Shown in pieces: positions 8,364 through 17,414 of a stretch of 64,000 bases of DNA. The notes beneath the pieces are model-generated. The model saw nothing but the letters and a program-made list of their open reading frames with translations. It searched no databases and had not been told where the DNA came from. Where the stretch lies: NCBI RefSeq assembly GCF_003049735.1, contig NZ_PIRM01000003.1, positions 62,001 through 126,000 of the forward strand, written 5' to 3'. Position numbers and translations under genes: made by a program. Source of the DNA: Campylobacter concisus. Lineage in GTDB: Bacteria > Campylobacterota > Campylobacteria > Campylobacterales > Campylobacteraceae. How positions within the stretch are numbered: position 1 is the stretch's first letter; the number at the start of each line of letters is the position of its first letter.

Positions 8364-9482
8364 TTATCTCTCGCTTACTGAGCTAGCCCTTGCTTTATCT
8401 TTTGCATCTAGCCAGATGTTTGGCACAGCTCCACCAGGTGTTAAGAAAATTTTAGCATCTTTGTTTTCTTTTAGAGCCTCGTTAAATTTGTTTTGCGTCT
8501 CGATCTGCTTTAAATTTAGTAGATTTTGATCGACACTTTTTGCAACCTCTTTGTTTGCATACGCAGTTGCGTCAGCCTCGATTTTAATGGCATCAGCCTT
8601 GCCTTTTGCTTCAATGATCGCAGCTTTAGCGGTACCTTCAGCAAGTGCGGCTTGTTTTAAGGCTTCTTGATTTGCTCTTTCTACTTCGTATTTTGTTCTC
8701 TCGGCCTCTTGTTTTGCGATTTGGACGCGCTCGATCTGCTCTTTTACCTTTGAAGGTAAGATGATCTCACGAAGTTGCACTGTTAAAAGCTCAACTGGCT
8801 TATTTGGCTGAGAGTCGATGTCTTTTCTTATGCCATCATCGATTTGTCTTGCTAGGTCGTTTCTCTTTGTTGGAAGCTCTTCTGCTGTGTATTTACCAGC
8901 GATACTGCGAACTACGTCACGAACGACAGGATCAACTATCTTGCTCTCCCAGCTAAGACCCCAAGAGGCAATAGTTTGAGGGGCATTTTCTGGATTTAAA
9001 CGGTATTGCACAGTAATATCAATGCTAACTGGTAAATTTCTAGCATCAAGCACTGAAATAGAATTTTTACGTAAAATTCCAGCGCCAACGCCTTGATATG
9101 ATTTTTGCATTGATTCGCCCATATCCTCGCCAGAAGTATAATTTATGATCCTAACTCTGGTGTCCACGATGATGATGTCTTGGATAAAAGGTAAAAAGAA
9201 GTGAAAGCCTGGTTGTAAAGGATTTGGCTCATATTTACCTGCTGTAGACTTGATGCCAACTTCGCCTGAGTGAATCACTTTAAATGGCTGAGTGATAGCA
9301 AAAATAGCAATAATCGCAATTACAATGTAGGCAAGTGCTCCAAATTTACCAAAGCCACTTGGTAAATTTGGCATTTTAAAGTCCTTTTTGAAGGGCGGCT
9401 CTTTGTCGCTATTTTGACTTGAGCCTCTGTTGTCATTACCTGGCTTTTTTTTATTGAAATAATCGTTTAAATCAGCGGGCAT
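8364..9482 (-). CDS. SPFH/prohibitin-domain membrane protein
   Basis: A 372-residue stomatin/prohibitin/HflK-type membrane scaffold protein. There is a glycine/asparagine-rich cytoplasmic start, one transmembrane segment at about residues 48-66 (ALAYIVIAIIAIFAI), an SPFH domain (about 70-250, with VIHSGEVGIKSTAGKY), then a long alanine- and glutamate-rich coiled coil (about 245-330, QIAKQEAERTKYEVERANQE). Known roles of the family include membrane microdomains and control of the FtsH protease; no hflC partner is present here, so I give no symbol. Its position beside ilvE matches the C. jejuni order I remember. Confidence 0.88.
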   Translation of the reverse strand: MPADLNDYFNKKKPGNDNRGSSQNSDKEPPFKKDFKMPNLPSGFGKFGALAYIVIAIIAIFAITQPFKVIHSGEVGIKSTAGKYEPNPLQPGFHFFLPFIQDIIIVDTRVRIINYTSGEDMGESMQKSYQGVGAGILRKNSISVLDARNLPVSIDITVQYRLNPENAPQTIASWGLSWESKIVDPVVRDVVRSIAGKYTAEELPTKRNDLARQIDDGIRKDIDSQPNKPVELLTVQLREIILPSKVKEQIERVQIAKQEAERTKYEVERANQEALKQAALAEGTAKAAIIEAKGKADAIKIEADATAYANKEVAKSVDQNLLNLKQIETQNKFNEALKENKDAKIFLTPGGAVPNIWLDAKDKARASSVSER

Positions 9483-9499
9483 TTCGTTCCTTTAAATTT

Positions 9500-10414
9500 T
9501 TAAATATATGTTAAAAATGATTCATATTTTTTATTTAGTCCATAAACTACGTCAAAATAAGCTTTTTGTAGTCTCTTTGTCACTTCGCCTCTAGCGCCGT
9601 TACCAATGATGCGGTTATCTATACTATTTATCGGTGTTACTTCGGCTGCAGTACCAGTGAAAAATGCCTCGTCAGCTGTGTAAGCCTGATCTCTTGTGAT
9701 GCGCTCTCTTCTTACTTCGATGTCAAGATCGTGAGCTAGTCTTATGACTGTATCTTGAGTGATGCTAAGTAGGCTGTTGTCGTTTGGTGGAGTGATTAAA
9801 ACGCCGTTTTCAACGATAAAGAAGCACTCGCCTGGACCCTCAGCCACAAAGCCTTCGCTATCAAGAAGTAGCGCCTCGTCGTATCCAGCCTCTTTTGCCT
9901 CGTAGTTTGCCATTTGTGAGCTTAGGTAGTTTGAGCTAGCTTTTGCTCTATTCATTTGGGCAGCAGGTGCAAGTTTGGCAAAGCTTGAAATTTTAACTCT
10001 GATACCTTTTTCTAGGCCTTCATCGCCAAGATAAGCACCCCATTCCCATGAGGCGATAGCGGTTTGCACTGGTGCTTTTGTGTGAGCTACGCCCATTACG
10101 CCGTATCCTAAAAATATAAGTGGGCGGATATAAACATTGCCGTCATATTTGTTTGCGCGAAGAAGCTCTATTTGCGCTTTTTCAAGCTCTTCCTCAGTGT
10201 AAGGTACATTTAAAACAGTCATTTTTGCTGATCTTAAAAGCCTTTTTGTGTGATCTTGAAGTCTAAAAATAGCTAGACCTTTTTTTGTTTTATAAGCTCT
10301 TGTGCCTTCAAATACGGCATTAGCATAGTGTAAAGAGTGAGTTAGAACGTGTACTTTTGCATCGTCCCATTTAACTAATTTTCCATCCATCCAGATAAAT
10401 TCTGAAGCATTCAT
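9500..10414 (-). CDS. ilvE: Branched-chain amino acid aminotransferase
   Basis: PLP-dependent class IV transaminase for the last step of leucine, isoleucine and valine synthesis. 304 residues, normal length. The PLP lysine is K158 in MNRAKASSNYL; the signature EALLLDSEGFVAEGPGECFF follows, and the cofactor-phosphate region around GTAAEVTPI is present. Starts at ATG with AAAGG upstream. It is separated from dsbA by a 105-base spacer with a 12-bp inverted repeat. Confidence 0.95.
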   Translation of the reverse strand: MNASEFIWMDGKLVKWDDAKVHVLTHSLHYANAVFEGTRAYKTKKGLAIFRLQDHTKRLLRSAKMTVLNVPYTEEELEKAQIELLRANKYDGNVYIRPLIFLGYGVMGVAHTKAPVQTAIASWEWGAYLGDEGLEKGIRVKISSFAKLAPAAQMNRAKASSNYLSSQMANYEAKEAGYDEALLLDSEGFVAEGPGECFFIVENGVLITPPNDNSLLSITQDTVIRLAHDLDIEVRRERITRDQAYTADEAFFTGTAAEVTPINSIDNRIIGNGARGEVTKRLQKAYFDVVYGLNKKYESFLTYI

Positions 10415-10438
10415 TGTTAAACCTTTCTTTTTTCTTAG

Positions 10439-10498
10439 AAATTTTGGTCTGAGTTTATCTAAAATTGCTTTAAATTTACATTTCTAAGACCAAAATTT
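10439..10498 (-). repeat. 12-bp inverted repeat in the ilvE leader
   Basis: Two perfect complementary 12-mers (AAATTTTGGTCT at 10439-10450 and its reverse complement at 10487-10498) are separated by 36 bases, between dsbA and ilvE. It could be a transcript structure, a regulator site or a weak dsbA terminator; there is no T run that would favour the last. Confidence 0.4.
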
Positions 10499-10519
10499 GC
10501 AGATATTGCCTGCTAAAAA

Positions 10520-11161
10520 CTACTTATCTAAAAGCTCTTGTATGATCTTTGCCATCTCATCGATTGATGAAGCTGCGCTTAAGTTTATTAAGTATTTGCC
10601 ACTTACTACAAAAGCTGGCACACCGCTGATACTTGCCACATCATAAGAGGCAAACCATGCGTCTAAAAGCTCTTTTGCTCTTTCGCTATTTAGTGCTTTT
10701 TCGTAGTCGTCCTTGCTCACGTGAGCTGCTTTGAGGGCTAAATTTATAAATTTCTCTTTGTCTTTGCCATCACTAAAATCATCTTTTTCATCATGTCTTG
10801 CTTTATAGATCGCAAATTTTGCTTGCTTAAATTTTGACTCATCGCTTAGTAGATCAGTGCCATTTGCCTCATCTATAGATATAAGAGCAGCAAAAATTTT
10901 ACTCGCGGTCTCGCCAAGTTTGCCTTTTGTGCTTAGATGATATGGGATAAATTTCACATCTTCAAGCTTTGACATCAGCTTTTTTGTGATAGTCCGGTCA
11001 AATTTATAGCAGTGTGGGCAGTCATAGCTAAAGACCTTAACGACCGAGTTTTTAGGCACATTAAGCGGTTTTGCTATAGTTTGATACTCCATGCCTTCAG
11101 TCAGTGCTGATAAATTTAGCGCAAAAAACGCACTTAAAATTAGCATTTTTATAAGCTTCAT
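10520..11161 (-). CDS. dsbA: Periplasmic thiol:disulfide oxidoreductase, DsbA family
   Basis: Introduces disulfide bonds in exported proteins. 213 residues with a signal peptide (MKLIKMLILSAFFALNLSA, cleavage near residue 19). The CPHC redox site is at residues 48-51 in a thioredoxin fold, and the cis-proline loop reads SGVPAFVVSGKYL. The helical insertion domain between them is present. It follows the bcp gene by nine bases with a GGAGCAAAG site before the ATG. Several Campylobacter species carry two DsbA paralogues; I cannot say which one this is. Confidence 0.92.
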   Translation of the reverse strand: MKLIKMLILSAFFALNLSALTEGMEYQTIAKPLNVPKNSVVKVFSYDCPHCYKFDRTITKKLMSKLEDVKFIPYHLSTKGKLGETASKIFAALISIDEANGTDLLSDESKFKQAKFAIYKARHDEKDDFSDGKDKEKFINLALKAAHVSKDDYEKALNSERAKELLDAWFASYDVASISGVPAFVVSGKYLINLSAASSIDEMAKIIQELLDK

Positions 11162-11170
11162 CTTTGCTCC

Positions 11171-11668
11171 TTATTTTACAAGATCAGCTAGCACTTTTGC
11201 GGCGTGGTCTTTGGCTTTTACGCTTTTGTAAATTTTAGCTATCTTGCCGTCTTTGCCGATCACAAATGTGCTTCTTGCTATACCAAGATACTCTTTGCCG
11301 TAGTTTTTCTTAACTTGCCAAACGCCGTAAAGCTTTGAAATTTCTTTATCCTCATCACTTAATAGAGTGTGCTTTAAATTTTGCTTTGCTATAAAGCCAA
11401 CGTGAGACTTCACACTATCTGGGCTAACGCCGATTATAACTGTATCGTTTTTGATAAACTGATCGTAGTTTGCGCTAAATTCGCAAGCCTCAGTTGTGCA
11501 GCCTGGAGTGTTGTCCTTTGGGTAGAAGTAAAGCACTACGTTTTTGCCTATAAAGTCCTTTAATGCGACCTTTACGCCGTCTTGATTTAGCGCTTCAAAC
11601 TCTGGCGCCTTGTCACCAACTTCAAGTGTTATTTTTCGTTCAATATCTGCTTTGCTAAATTCGCTCAT
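11171..11668 (-). CDS. bcp: Thioredoxin-dependent peroxiredoxin, Bcp/PrxQ type
   Basis: Reduces hydrogen peroxide and organic peroxides with electrons from thioredoxin. 165 residues. The peroxidatic cysteine is C57 in TPGCTTEAC and the resolving cysteine C62 lies five residues later, which defines the atypical 2-Cys Bcp subgroup. The conserved GVSPDSVKSHVGFI and arginine segment ARSTFVIGKDGKI are present. The ATG overlaps the stop of the tautomerase gene (ATGA), so the two are translationally coupled. Confidence 0.95.
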   Translation of the reverse strand: MSEFSKADIERKITLEVGDKAPEFEALNQDGVKVALKDFIGKNVVLYFYPKDNTPGCTTEACEFSANYDQFIKNDTVIIGVSPDSVKSHVGFIAKQNLKHTLLSDEDKEISKLYGVWQVKKNYGKEYLGIARSTFVIGKDGKIAKIYKSVKAKDHAAKVLADLVK

Positions 11669-11868
11669 TTTATCCCCTTTCTCTTATCTTCTACGCTCTC
11701 GCCGCCTACACCGATGTTGCTAGCGTCATGAGTTTCTATGAAAATCATCACCGCCTCTTTTTTCTTGCCAAGCACTCTTACAAGCGTCTCAGTCACCTCT
11801 TTAAAAACTTGATCTTTTTGTTCTTTTGTCGGCTCTGGACCTGCTATTTTGATATTAACATAAGGCAT
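11665..11868 (-). CDS. 4-oxalocrotonate tautomerase family protein
   Basis: A 67-residue tautomerase. The true start is the ATG at 11868, giving Met-Pro-Tyr: the proline becomes the N-terminal catalytic base after methionine removal, and GGAGCAAC lies directly upstream. A longer frame from 11904 would bury that proline. Residues PYVNIKIAGPEPTKEQK and the hexamer-forming beta strand VMIFIETHDASNIGVGG fit the family. The physiological substrate in Campylobacter is not known. First gene of a unit with bcp and dsbA. Confidence 0.9.
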   Translation of the reverse strand: MPYVNIKIAGPEPTKEQKDQVFKEVTETLVRVLGKKKEAVMIFIETHDASNIGVGGESVEDKRKGIK

Positions 11869-11984
11869 TGTTGCTCCTTTTTCAAGATGTAAAATATTAG
11901 CCAAAATGAGTGAAATTTCAGATTAAAGCCTTTATTTAAGAATTTGGCATTAAAATACAAAAACTTGTTACATAGGAGCGAAAA

Positions 11985-12389
11985 ATGGACTACAACAAAC
12001 ATAACAAAGGCTTTGTTTGCTTTATGTATAGCTTTGGACGAAGCAGGGCAGTTTATGCTGTTTTGATGTTTTTAGTCATATTTTTGCTTGGTTTTTTGAC
12101 ATTTGTTTCAAGTGCTCAAACTGACATTTTAAATTTACAAATAGCCCTTGGTGTCATGCTTTGCGGGCTTTTACTCATCCTTGTAAATCCAAAAATTTTT
12201 ATCATCAAGCTAATTGGCTATTTAATTTCACTTGCTGGCGTTATGATAGCCCTTCACAACGCAAATTTGCTAGGAGCTGATTTTAATTTATATTTTTACG
12301 CAAGCCTAGTTTTTGGCGCATTTATGATGCTCTTGCTTCTAAGCTGGTTTGTATATAATGCAAGAAGCAGCGAGATAAATGAAATTTAG
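11985..12389 (+). CDS. Small four-TM membrane protein of unknown function
   Basis: A 134-residue integral membrane protein with about four hydrophobic segments (near residues 23-43, 50-67, 71-90 and 101-123). I see no catalytic motif. The start ATG has GGAGCG upstream. Its end overlaps the end of the convergent DUF748 gene by four bases. Its promoter region faces that of the tautomerase operon. Confidence 0.75.
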   Translation: MDYNKHNKGFVCFMYSFGRSRAVYAVLMFLVIFLLGFLTFVSSAQTDILNLQIALGVMLCGLLLILVNPKIFIIKLIGYLISLAGVMIALHNANLLGADFNLYFYASLVFGAFMMLLLLSWFVYNARSSEINEI

Positions 12390-15300
12390 TTTGCCACTCC
12401 CATAAGCACGCTTGTATAGGTGTTTTGCTTAGGTTCTGAGCTTGTTATATCATTTACATTTATGCGGCCAGCCTCAAGTCCAGCCTTTATGAGCGCTTCT
12501 TTTACCGCATTTGCACGCTCATTTGCTAGCTCAATTAGCTTTTCCTTATCCACTTCGATGATTTTTATTGCCTCTTCTCTTAAGGCTTTATCGCTTTTAT
12601 CTTTAGTGTTTGGAACGAGAGAATTTAGCACGGTAATATAATCTTTGCCGCTTGAGGCGATTATTTGATTTATCTTTTGATCAAGCTTTTTTTCTTTAAA
12701 GTAGAGCACATCTATTTCAGAGTAAGTAGGCGTGATGCTAAGTTTCATCATAGGCTTTGCAGTAGTTAATTTTATAAAATCAGCTATTTTTGGTGCTTCT
12801 GAGCTTATTAGCTCGCTACTTCCAGCAAGAAAATCAATAGAGCTTAGATCCTTGCTGCCAAGTCCTAGAGCATTACCTAAAAATCTAAACGGAGCTAACG
12901 TAATGTCTGCAAAGAGTTTTTTAACAGCAGCCCAAATGACACCGCCATATTTAAAGTCTGGATCGTCTAAATTCCCCTCAACTGGAAGGTCGATATTTAT
13001 TTGATTATTTTGATCGCTTAATATCGATATAGCAAGCGAAAGTGGCAAATTTACAGCATCTTTTGAATCAACCTTTTCTCCAAGCGTGAGTGTGTCAAAA
13101 TTTATAAGATTTGAGCCATTTAGTTTTGAATCAACAACGCTATAATTTAGATTTAAATTTAACTTACCTTTTTTTATTTTATAGCCCAAAAATTGCCCAC
13201 TATATGGCGTTATGTCGATTAGATCGATATCTTTAAAATCAAGCTTAATATCGGTATTTTGCTTTAATTCAAAAGGAAATAGTTTTGCTGTAATCTGAGA
13301 AAAACCGTTTTTGCCAACTGTACCTTTAAACTCACCCGAACTTGGACGTTTTTTATCGATGTCAGTTAGCTTGCCATTTAGATTTGAAATTTTCGTAGCA
13401 AATGGCATAAATAGTGACGCATCTGAAAAATCAACCTCGCCGTTGTTAAGTGAGAAATTTTTGATACTAAAATTTAGCTCGTCATCTTTTTTAGTAGCCA
13501 CCTTTTTGCTCTCAGCTTTTTGCTCATTTTGGGCTTTGCTTTTATCTTCTTTTACGATTTTGCTTAGATTAAATTCGCGCTCTTTGCTTAGATAAGCCTT
13601 GATAAACGGCGAATTTAAAGCAACTCCAGTAATTTCAAGATTATCTTTAAAAAGTGAAATTTTATCCACTTCTAAACTTTTAAATGCGATTAGTTTTTCT
13701 TTATTTTTATCATCTAATCTAATATCTTTTACGCTAAGCTTTGCGTCCGCTTTTATATCTTTTGCATAGTGAAGCTGGGCATCTGCGTTCATCTCTCCAC
13801 TTGAAAGATCTGCCTCTAAAAATGGCTTTGCGTAGGCAAAATATTTTGGCAAATTTTTATCTTCAAGTTTTATTTTAGTAGTTATATCAAGTGGTTCAAG
13901 TTTGATCTTTGAGGTTAGGTCTAAATTTAGCTTTTGCGAGCTTTTCATATCCACTTTTGCGTCAAATGGCTTACTAAAATCGCTACTTAAATTTGCTATT
14001 TTTACAAACAAATTATCAAATTTATGAGCGATCTTCTCGCCCTCAAAAAAGTGCGTCAAAGCGATATTGGCGTTATTTACATTGATATTTTTTATGTCAA
14101 ATTTAAACTCACTCTCTTTGCTTTTTGAAGCTGATGTATTCTCTTTTTTGGTTTTAGTGTGATGATTGGCTGTTTTTGCTGGCCCATGCTCACCAAGTCC
14201 AAGCTGGTTTATCGCGCTTAAGCCGCTACCATTTAACTCTGAGTTAAATTTTGGTCTATTTACATCGATATTCTCAGCACTCAAAGCCATATTTAAAATA
14301 TCAAATTTGATCGTTTTTGTAAGCACATCAGAGATATCTAAAATTTCTTTATTTTTTGCCTTTAAATTTATGCCATTTATACTAAGCTCTTCAAGAGTTG
14401 CAAGGCTTTTATTGGTATCTTGAGTGAAACTAATATTTGAGATTTTAGTCCCTGCCACATTTGCATTCGCATTTTTACTAAGCGGGGCATTGATACCTTC
14501 AAACGCTATTTTTTCAAGCGCTAGAGTGGTTTTATTATTTGCTAAATTTGCATTTAAATTTGAGGCATTTATATCTTTTAGATTTACTAAATTTTTACTG
14601 GTTTCGTCTATTTTTAGGGCATTTGCATTTATGCTATTTAGTGCAGCTGTCGCATTTAGCTCACTTTTTTCATTTAAATTTGCTAAAAGTGAAATGTCGT
14701 TTAAATTTAGTGATTTTAAGCTTGCTGTTATTGCATTTTTAAATGACACATCGCTTAAATTTATGGCATTTAACTCTAATTTAGCATCTATCTTGTCTGC
14801 TATCTTACTTGATAGATCAAATTTTGGAAGCTCTAGCTCACCAAGACTTAGTTCGTTTTTGCCCTCATCTATGTTTAGTGATTTTATATTTAAAAAGCTA
14901 TCCTTTAAATTTATATTTGTAGCGTTCTCGTCGGCAATTAAAGCGTAATTTATTCCTAAATTTATGACCGCATTTTTAAGATTTAGTGTGTCATTATCGA
15001 TAAAGCTAATCGCCACTGGATCGATACTAAAGTTCTTTATGCTGATATTGCCCTCAATTTTTAGTGGATTTAGCTTGATATCGCCATTTAGATCGATCTT
15101 GTGAGCTAGAGTCGAGTTTGAGTCAAAAATATGGCTGCCTGCGCTTTTTTTCTTAGTATTTAGCGAGCTTAGCTCGTAGTTTATATCATCAAAGCTTACG
15201 TTAAATGGATTTGTGAGGTTTTGATCGCTATATGAAAATGAGCCTTTGATGATTTTTGCGTTATTTAGGGCAAAATTTATAGAACTAGTGCTGTTGTCTT

Positions 15301-15694
15301 CGGTAGTTGCGTTATCATCGCTTATAAAATTGCTAAAGTTAAATTTTGAATTTTTATCTCGTAAAATTTTGACATTTGGCTCTTGAAGCCTGAAAACATC
15401 AACTTCAACTAATTTTTTAAAGATAGAAAATGGCTTTAGCTTGACATCTATTTGCCTTGTGCTAAAAAGTGGTGAAGTAGTGTTTAGTTCAGCATTTGTA
15501 GCATTTAGCTCAAAGGTAAAAGGATTAAATTTAGCACTTTCCACAAAAAGCGTTGCGTTGTAGTCTTTTAGATACTTTGGAGCGATATTTTTGATGGCGT
15601 ATGGCAGACCAAAAAAGCCAAGAAGTGTGTAGATAAGTAAAAGTGAGACTACGCAGATGCCAGTGATTAGAGCTATTTTTTTCTTTTTATCCAT
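12386..15694 (-). CDS. DUF748 / AsmA-like envelope protein
   Basis: A 1102-residue envelope protein. An N-terminal transmembrane anchor (about residues 8-31, ALITGICVVSLLLIYTLLGFFG) precedes a very long series of amphipathic beta strands rich in Asn, Ser, Leu and Lys, the pattern of DUF748/AsmA-type proteins that form beta-groove bridges between the membranes and are tied to lipid transport or outer-membrane upkeep. A His/Lys/Ser-rich linker lies near residue 510 and a Lys/Glu-rich one near 720. The last about 120 residues form a helical domain. The link to lipid traffic is family-based inference. Confidence 0.85.
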   Translation of the reverse strand: MDKKKKIALITGICVVSLLLIYTLLGFFGLPYAIKNIAPKYLKDYNATLFVESAKFNPFTFELNATNAELNTTSPLFSTRQIDVKLKPFSIFKKLVEVDVFRLQEPNVKILRDKNSKFNFSNFISDDNATTEDNSTSSINFALNNAKIIKGSFSYSDQNLTNPFNVSFDDINYELSSLNTKKKSAGSHIFDSNSTLAHKIDLNGDIKLNPLKIEGNISIKNFSIDPVAISFIDNDTLNLKNAVINLGINYALIADENATNINLKDSFLNIKSLNIDEGKNELSLGELELPKFDLSSKIADKIDAKLELNAINLSDVSFKNAITASLKSLNLNDISLLANLNEKSELNATAALNSINANALKIDETSKNLVNLKDINASNLNANLANNKTTLALEKIAFEGINAPLSKNANANVAGTKISNISFTQDTNKSLATLEELSINGINLKAKNKEILDISDVLTKTIKFDILNMALSAENIDVNRPKFNSELNGSGLSAINQLGLGEHGPAKTANHHTKTKKENTSASKSKESEFKFDIKNINVNNANIALTHFFEGEKIAHKFDNLFVKIANLSSDFSKPFDAKVDMKSSQKLNLDLTSKIKLEPLDITTKIKLEDKNLPKYFAYAKPFLEADLSSGEMNADAQLHYAKDIKADAKLSVKDIRLDDKNKEKLIAFKSLEVDKISLFKDNLEITGVALNSPFIKAYLSKEREFNLSKIVKEDKSKAQNEQKAESKKVATKKDDELNFSIKNFSLNNGEVDFSDASLFMPFATKISNLNGKLTDIDKKRPSSGEFKGTVGKNGFSQITAKLFPFELKQNTDIKLDFKDIDLIDITPYSGQFLGYKIKKGKLNLNLNYSVVDSKLNGSNLINFDTLTLGEKVDSKDAVNLPLSLAISILSDQNNQINIDLPVEGNLDDPDFKYGGVIWAAVKKLFADITLAPFRFLGNALGLGSKDLSSIDFLAGSSELISSEAPKIADFIKLTTAKPMMKLSITPTYSEIDVLYFKEKKLDQKINQIIASSGKDYITVLNSLVPNTKDKSDKALREEAIKIIEVDKEKLIELANERANAVKEALIKAGLEAGRINVNDITSSEPKQNTYTSVLMGVAN

Positions 15695-15733
15695 TGTGAA
15701 ATTTACCTTTTTGTCAGCTAAAATGAGCCCTGA

Positions 15734-15739
15734 TTTTAC
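15734..15739 (-). promoter_or_regulatory. Possible -10 box for the DUF748 gene
   Basis: TAAAAT on the minus strand, 40 bases before the start, in the 175-base divergent spacer shared with the nickel/peptide importer operon. Confidence 0.35.
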
Positions 15740-15869
15740 TTTAAAAAAGGTTAAAAGTTAGTTAGAAATTTTAAATTTTCTATACATTAAATTTACACTT
15801 ATCTTAATAACACTTTTATGCATTTCGTATTACTATTCATCAAATATTTTTTAAACAAAGGAGCGAGTG

Positions 15870-17402
15870 ATGAAGAGGCTTTTGGCTTTATTGTTTTTGT
15901 TATTTTTTGCCTTTGCTTATGCAAATGAAAATGCCGTTGTAGTCGCTATCGAGGAGCAAACACCTCGTATAAATCCACTTTACGATGAGGATCACGATCC
16001 CACGCTTTCACTCGTTTTTTCGGGGCTTACGAGCCACGATGAAAATAGCCACGTCGTGCCTGAGCTTGCAAAGTCTTGGCAAGTAAGCAACGATGAGTTG
16101 GAGTATGTTTTTGAGCTAAGAGATGATGCCTTTTGGCATGACGGAGTGAAATTTAGCGCAAAGGACGTTAAATTTACCATTGAAGCGGCTCAAGATAAGA
16201 AGCTAAACGCGCCTGCTATCTCAAATTATGAAGTCGTAAAAAGCGTTGAAATTTTAGACGATTACAAAGTAAAGATCACGCTTAATGAGCCTTTTCCGCC
16301 GTTTCTTGACGCGCTTAGCTTTGGCGTTTTGCCTGAGCACATTTTAAAGGGCAAAGATATCGCAACTGATAAATTTAATGAAGCTCCCATCGGCACTGGC
16401 GCATACAAGCTTATAAAATGGAAAAAAGATGAGAGCTTGGAATTCGCGGCAAATGAGAAATTTTACAAGGGTGAGCCAAAGATAAAAAGGGTATTTTTTA
16501 AAATTGTTGGTGATGAAAATTTAAGGCTCGTTGGGCTTAAAAGTGGTGAGATCGATGTCGCGCTCATCTCTCCAACTGGTGTAAATTTCATAAAAGATGA
16601 TAAAAAATTAAGCTTGCTTAAGTTTAAAAGCGCGGATTATAGAGCTTTGATGTTTAACTTTAATGATCCTCTTTTTCAAGATAAAAATGTAAGAATCGCC
16701 CTAAACTACGCGGTAAATAAAGATGAGATAGTTAAAAATTTATTTCACGGATATGCAAGCGTAGCGAACAATCCGATAGAAAAAAGCTTTGCAAATGATG
16801 GTGAGTTTAAATTTAACTACGATCCGCAAAAGGCTAGGGAGCTACTTGAAAAGAGTGGCTTTAAGAAAAACAAGGCTGGATTTTTTGAGAAGGACGGCAA
16901 AGAGCTTGGCTTTGACATCTACGCCTTTAATAACGACATCTTAAGGGTCAATCTAGCTAAAATTTTAAGCAGCGAGTTTGAGGAATTTGGCGTAAGAGCC
17001 AAAGCCTACGCAAAGCCAAGAACAGCCTTTAGTATAAGCGAGGTTGATAGCTTTATCATCGGCTGGGGAAGTCCGTTTGATCCAGATTTTCACACGTATA
17101 GAATTTTTGGTGGATTTGCTGATGTGAGTGTGAATGAAAATGGCTGGAATTTTAACCACTACAAGGACGCAAACGTCGATCTTGCCCTAAAAAACGCAAG
17201 ATATACAAAGGACGTAGAGCTTAGAAAAAAATACTACAAAGAATTTCTAAAAGCACTTTTTGAAAATCCACCTTATATTTTCATAGCCTATCTTGACTAT
17301 CCGCTCGTCTTTAACAACAAAATTTCAGGCATAAAGACGCAAATTTTAGGCCACCATGGAGCTGGATTTTTATGGAACATAAGAGAGTGGCAAGTAAAAT
17401 AG
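15870..17402 (+). CDS. nikZ: ABC importer substrate-binding protein, NikZ/DppA type
   Basis: Periplasmic binding protein of the peptide/nickel family (SBP_bac_5), 510 residues. Signal peptide residues 1-18, cleavage after AYA. I chose ATG at 15870 over GTG at 15867 because of the AAAGGAGCGA site. Known from C. jejuni NikZ is nickel binding through histidines from the N-terminal region and a C-terminal loop; here H42 (in YDEDHDP) and the pair H495-H496 (in ILGHHGAGF) sit at comparable places. The full five-gene order (binding protein, two permeases, two ATPases) equals the C. jejuni nikZYXWV unit. Substrate nickel is inference; peptides remain possible. Confidence 0.8.
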   Translation: MKRLLALLFLLFFAFAYANENAVVVAIEEQTPRINPLYDEDHDPTLSLVFSGLTSHDENSHVVPELAKSWQVSNDELEYVFELRDDAFWHDGVKFSAKDVKFTIEAAQDKKLNAPAISNYEVVKSVEILDDYKVKITLNEPFPPFLDALSFGVLPEHILKGKDIATDKFNEAPIGTGAYKLIKWKKDESLEFAANEKFYKGEPKIKRVFFKIVGDENLRLVGLKSGEIDVALISPTGVNFIKDDKKLSLLKFKSADYRALMFNFNDPLFQDKNVRIALNYAVNKDEIVKNLFHGYASVANNPIEKSFANDGEFKFNYDPQKARELLEKSGFKKNKAGFFEKDGKELGFDIYAFNNDILRVNLAKILSSEFEEFGVRAKAYAKPRTAFSISEVDSFIIGWGSPFDPDFHTYRIFGGFADVSVNENGWNFNHYKDANVDLALKNARYTKDVELRKKYYKEFLKALFENPPYIFIAYLDYPLVFNNKISGIKTQILGHHGAGFLWNIREWQVK

Positions 17403-17414
17403 TGGATAAAAACT

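Noticed and set aside
14424..14948. 174-codon plus-strand frame inside the DUF748 gene
   Set aside because: Phe/Leu/Ser-rich shadow of the low-complexity beta-strand repeats on the other strand; no start signal.
15695..15869. NikR operator upstream of the nickel-type importer
   Set aside because: AT-rich half sites can be found but none form a clear spaced palindrome, so I do not report one.
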